Of a stretch of 23,227 nt of DNA, positions 21,376 through 23,227 are shown piece by piece. The DNA comes from Candidatus Accumulibacter vicinus. GTDB lineage: Bacteria > Pseudomonadota > Gammaproteobacteria > Burkholderiales > Rhodocyclaceae. Both the position numbers and the translations under genes were made by a program. Positions within the stretch are counted from its first letter, which is position 1; each line of letters starts with the position of its first letter. The stretch covers positions 7,387 to 30,613 of the forward strand of contig DIME01000022.1 of NCBI GenBank assembly GCA_002425405.1, written 5' to 3'. The notes under the pieces were generated by a model. That model was given only the letters and a program-made list of their open reading frames with translations. It did not search any database and was not told the origin of the DNA.

Positions 21376-21533
21376 AGATGTTGGCGAATTCAATGCTACG
21401 CCAAAGCGACGAGTCGTGCTGTGTCAGAATTCACTCGGGCGGTACATCAGCCCCCGGCCTGCACAACAATTGGATACGCACCTCTGCTTGCGATGATCGC
21501 GTTTGCTGTGCCGCCTGGGGGTAAAATGCCGGG

Positions 21534-23227
21534 ATGCTCGAGAGTCCGTTCATCCACCTCCGCCTGCATAGCGAGTATTCGATCACTGACGGCATCGTCC
21601 GTCTTGACGATGCGGTTGACCGTGCTGCCCGCTACGGGATGCCGGCACTGGCGCTGACTGACCTCGCCAATCTCTTCGGTCTGGTCAAGTTCTATTCGTC
21701 GGCGCGCAGCCGAGGGATCAAGCCGATATTTGGCAGCGATGTCTGGATTGCCAACGACAGCGACCCGGATCGTCCCTATCGTCTGTTGCTGCTCTGTCGC
21801 TCGCGGCAGGGTTATCTGCAACTGTGCGAGCTGTTGTCGCGTGCCTACCTGGCGCCGCGGGTGCGTGGGCGGGCCGAAATCACGCGCCGGATGTTGCAGG
21901 AAATTGGCGTCGATGGATTGATCGCTCTCTCAGGTGCGGCTGCCGGCGACGTTGGCGAAGCGCTGTTGCAGGGCAATTATCAACAGGCCGCAAGTCGAGC
22001 GCGCCAATGGGAGCAATTGTTCCCTGCAGCCTTCTACCTTGAAGTTCAGCGTTATGGCCAGGCGCAGCAGGAGTTGCTGGTCTCCATGACCGCCGATCTG
22101 GCGGCCGATCTTGAACTGCCGCTGGTTGCCACGCACCCGGTCCAGTTTCTCGAACGTGACGACTTCAAGGCGCATGAAGCGAGAGTGTGCATTGCCGAGG
22201 GCTACATGCTCGGTGATCCGCGCCGCCCCAGGTTGTACACCGAAGAGCAGTACTTCAAGTCGGCTGGCGAAATGGTCGAGTTGTTTGCGGACTTTCCCGA
22301 AGCGCTCGAGAACTCGGTGGAGATCGCCAAGCGCTGCAATCTGCAGATCACGCTCGGCAAGAGCTACCTGCCCGCTTTCCCGACCCCGGACGGCGTGACG
22401 CTCGATGATTATCTCCGCCAGGAGGCCGTTGCCGGCCTTGAACTTCGCCTGCAGCAGCTTTTTCCTGACCCGGCCGAACGTCTCGCAGAGCGCCCCCCCT
22501 ATGATGCTCGCCTGCAGCTCGAAACCGATACCATCGTACAGATGGGATTCCCCGGCTATTTCCTGATCGTTGCCGATTTCATCAACTGGGCCAAGCACAA
22601 CGGCTGTCCGGTGGGGCCGGGTCGCGGATCGGGCGCGGGTTCGGTCGTCGCCTACGCGTTGGGGATTACCGACCTCGATCCCTTGCGCTACGCGCTGCTC
22701 TTCGAACGTTTTCTCAACCCCGAGCGGGTATCGATGCCCGACTTCGACATCGACTTCTGTCAGGACAATCGCTGGCGGGTCATCGAGTACGTGCGCCGGA
22801 AGTACGGGGCAGCGGCGGTCTCGCAGATCGTCACTTTCGGCACCATGTCGTCGAAAGCGGTGATTCGTGACGTCGGCCGCGTCCTCGATCTGCCGTACAA
22901 CTTCTGTGACCAGCTTGCCAAACTCATTCCGGTCGAGACCAACAAGCCGCTGTCGCTGGCCAAGGCAATTGCTGCCGAACCGCAATTGAAGGCCCGGATC
23001 AATGACGAGGAAGAGGTCCGCGATCTCTTCGATCTGGCCGCCCGCCTCGAAGATCTGACACGCAATGTCGGCATGCACGCCGGCGGCGTGCTGATTGCGC
23101 CCGGCAAACTCACCGACTTCTGCCCGGTCTATTCGGCCGACGGCGGCGGTTCGGTGGTTTCCCAGTACGACAAGGACGATGTCGAGAAGGTCGGGCTGGT
23201 GAAGTTCGACTTTCTGGGTCTGCGCAA
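21534..23227 (+). CDS. dnaE: DNA polymerase III alpha subunit (3' end outside window)
   Basis: Replicative polymerase catalytic subunit; 564 complete codons visible of about 1,150 expected. The N-terminal PHP domain begins FIHLRLHSEYSITDG and ALTDLANLFGLVKFYSSARS, closely matching E. coli DnaE. The polymerase palm carries GPGRGSGAGSVVAYALGITD and PDFDIDFC with D405 and D407 equivalent to E. coli D401 and D403. The third catalytic aspartate is D559 in VKFDFLGL (E. coli D555). Start ATG 21534 (MLESPFIHLR) matches the family N-terminus; no strong ribosome site is apparent. It diverges from the asparagine-synthetase-like gene across 211 nt. A housekeeping core gene that marks the right border of the accessory region. 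Confidence 0.97.
   Translation, partial: MLESPFIHLRLHSEYSITDGIVRLDDAVDRAARYGMPALALTDLANLFGLVKFYSSARSRGIKPIFGSDVWIANDSDPDRPYRLLLLCRSRQGYLQLCELLSRAYLAPRVRGRAEITRRMLQEIGVDGLIALSGAAAGDVGEALLQGNYQQAASRARQWEQLFPAAFYLEVQRYGQAQQELLVSMTADLAADLELPLVATHPVQFLERDDFKAHEARVCIAEGYMLGDPRRPRLYTEEQYFKSAGEMVELFADFPEALENSVEIAKRCNLQITLGKSYLPAFPTPDGVTLDDYLRQEAVAGLELRLQQLFPDPAERLAERPPYDARLQLETDTIVQMGFPGYFLIVADFINWAKHNGCPVGPGRGSGAGSVVAYALGITDLDPLRYALLFERFLNPERVSMPDFDIDFCQDNRWRVIEYVRRKYGAAAVSQIVTFGTMSSKAVIRDVGRVLDLPYNFCDQLAKLIPVETNKPLSLAKAIAAEPQLKARINDEEEVRDLFDLAARLEDLTRNVGMHAGGVLIAPGKLTDFCPVYSADGGGSVVSQYDKDDVEKVGLVKFDFLGLR

Noticed and set aside
21361..21385. GCCCC/GGGGC hairpin as an intrinsic terminator
   Set aside because: Only the minus strand has a T-rich tail (interrupted), and no leftward gene lies upstream to be terminated.
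20177..21496. 439-codon plus-strand open frame
   Set aside because: Antisense to the asparagine-synthetase-like gene, which carries the SGGTDSS motif; no independent evidence for a gene.
1..23227. CRISPR arrays, tRNA or rRNA genes
   Set aside because: No regularly spaced repeats and no cloverleaf or rRNA-like segment was recognised by eye; a tRNAscan or Rfam run was not possible.

Overview
The window looks like the chromosome of a high-G+C betaproteobacterium. The Can-type carbonic anhydrase, the DnaE sequence, the B12-binding MerR regulator next to a Cfa/DUF1365/flavin-oxidoreductase operon, and the acyl-CoA dehydrogenase set would all fit a Rhodocyclales/Accumulibacter-like genome. This assignment is inference from protein character only; no marker RNA gene is present.

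Layout. (1) 1-4113: a leftward operon of FAD oxidoreductase, DUF1365 protein and cyclopropane-fatty-acid synthase (cut by the window edge), divergent from a MerR-family regulator with a cobalamin-binding domain of the CarH/LitR photoreceptor type. The shared intergenic region carries a near-consensus sigma70 promoter for the lipid operon and two copies of a 13-bp palindromic element 74 bp apart. I read it as a light- or singlet-oxygen-responsive membrane lipid modification module. (2) 4139-5188: a convergent metallo-beta-lactamase-fold hydrolase. (3) 5346-10309: a tightly packed rightward operon of PaaI-like thioesterase, isovaleryl-CoA-type dehydrogenase, a GNAT acetyltransferase fused to a complete beta-carbonic anhydrase, an EamA transporter and a short-chain-type acyl-CoA dehydrogenase. 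This suggests branched or short-chain acyl-CoA catabolism. (4) 10310-11834: a poorly coding stretch, a VTT/TVP38 membrane protein, and a small orphan zinc-finger (anti-sigma-like) protein. (5) 11926-16149: a patchwork of decay: a C-terminally truncated MFS transporter, an unusual pyruvate-kinase-like protein, a C-terminal fragment of a probable acetylxylan-esterase-type hydrolase, a PlsC-type acyltransferase, a dispersed-repeat-like hairpin, and an IS3-family OrfA remnant broken into three reading frames. (6) 16150-21322: an asparagine-synthetase-like enzyme lacking the catalytic Cys2, followed by a 1105-residue secreted multidomain protein (golvesin-like domain, Ig, beta-propeller, two Ig repeats, DNRLRE domain). 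The large gene looks less G+C-rich than its surroundings and may have been acquired. (7) 21534-23227: the first 564 codons of dnaE.

The most interesting items are the B12-photoreceptor/lipid module with its paired operators, the acetyltransferase-carbonic anhydrase fusion, the pyruvate kinase homologue without a C-terminal domain, and the pair formed by the Cys2-less amidotransferase relative and the large secreted protein. No tRNA, rRNA or CRISPR array was seen.
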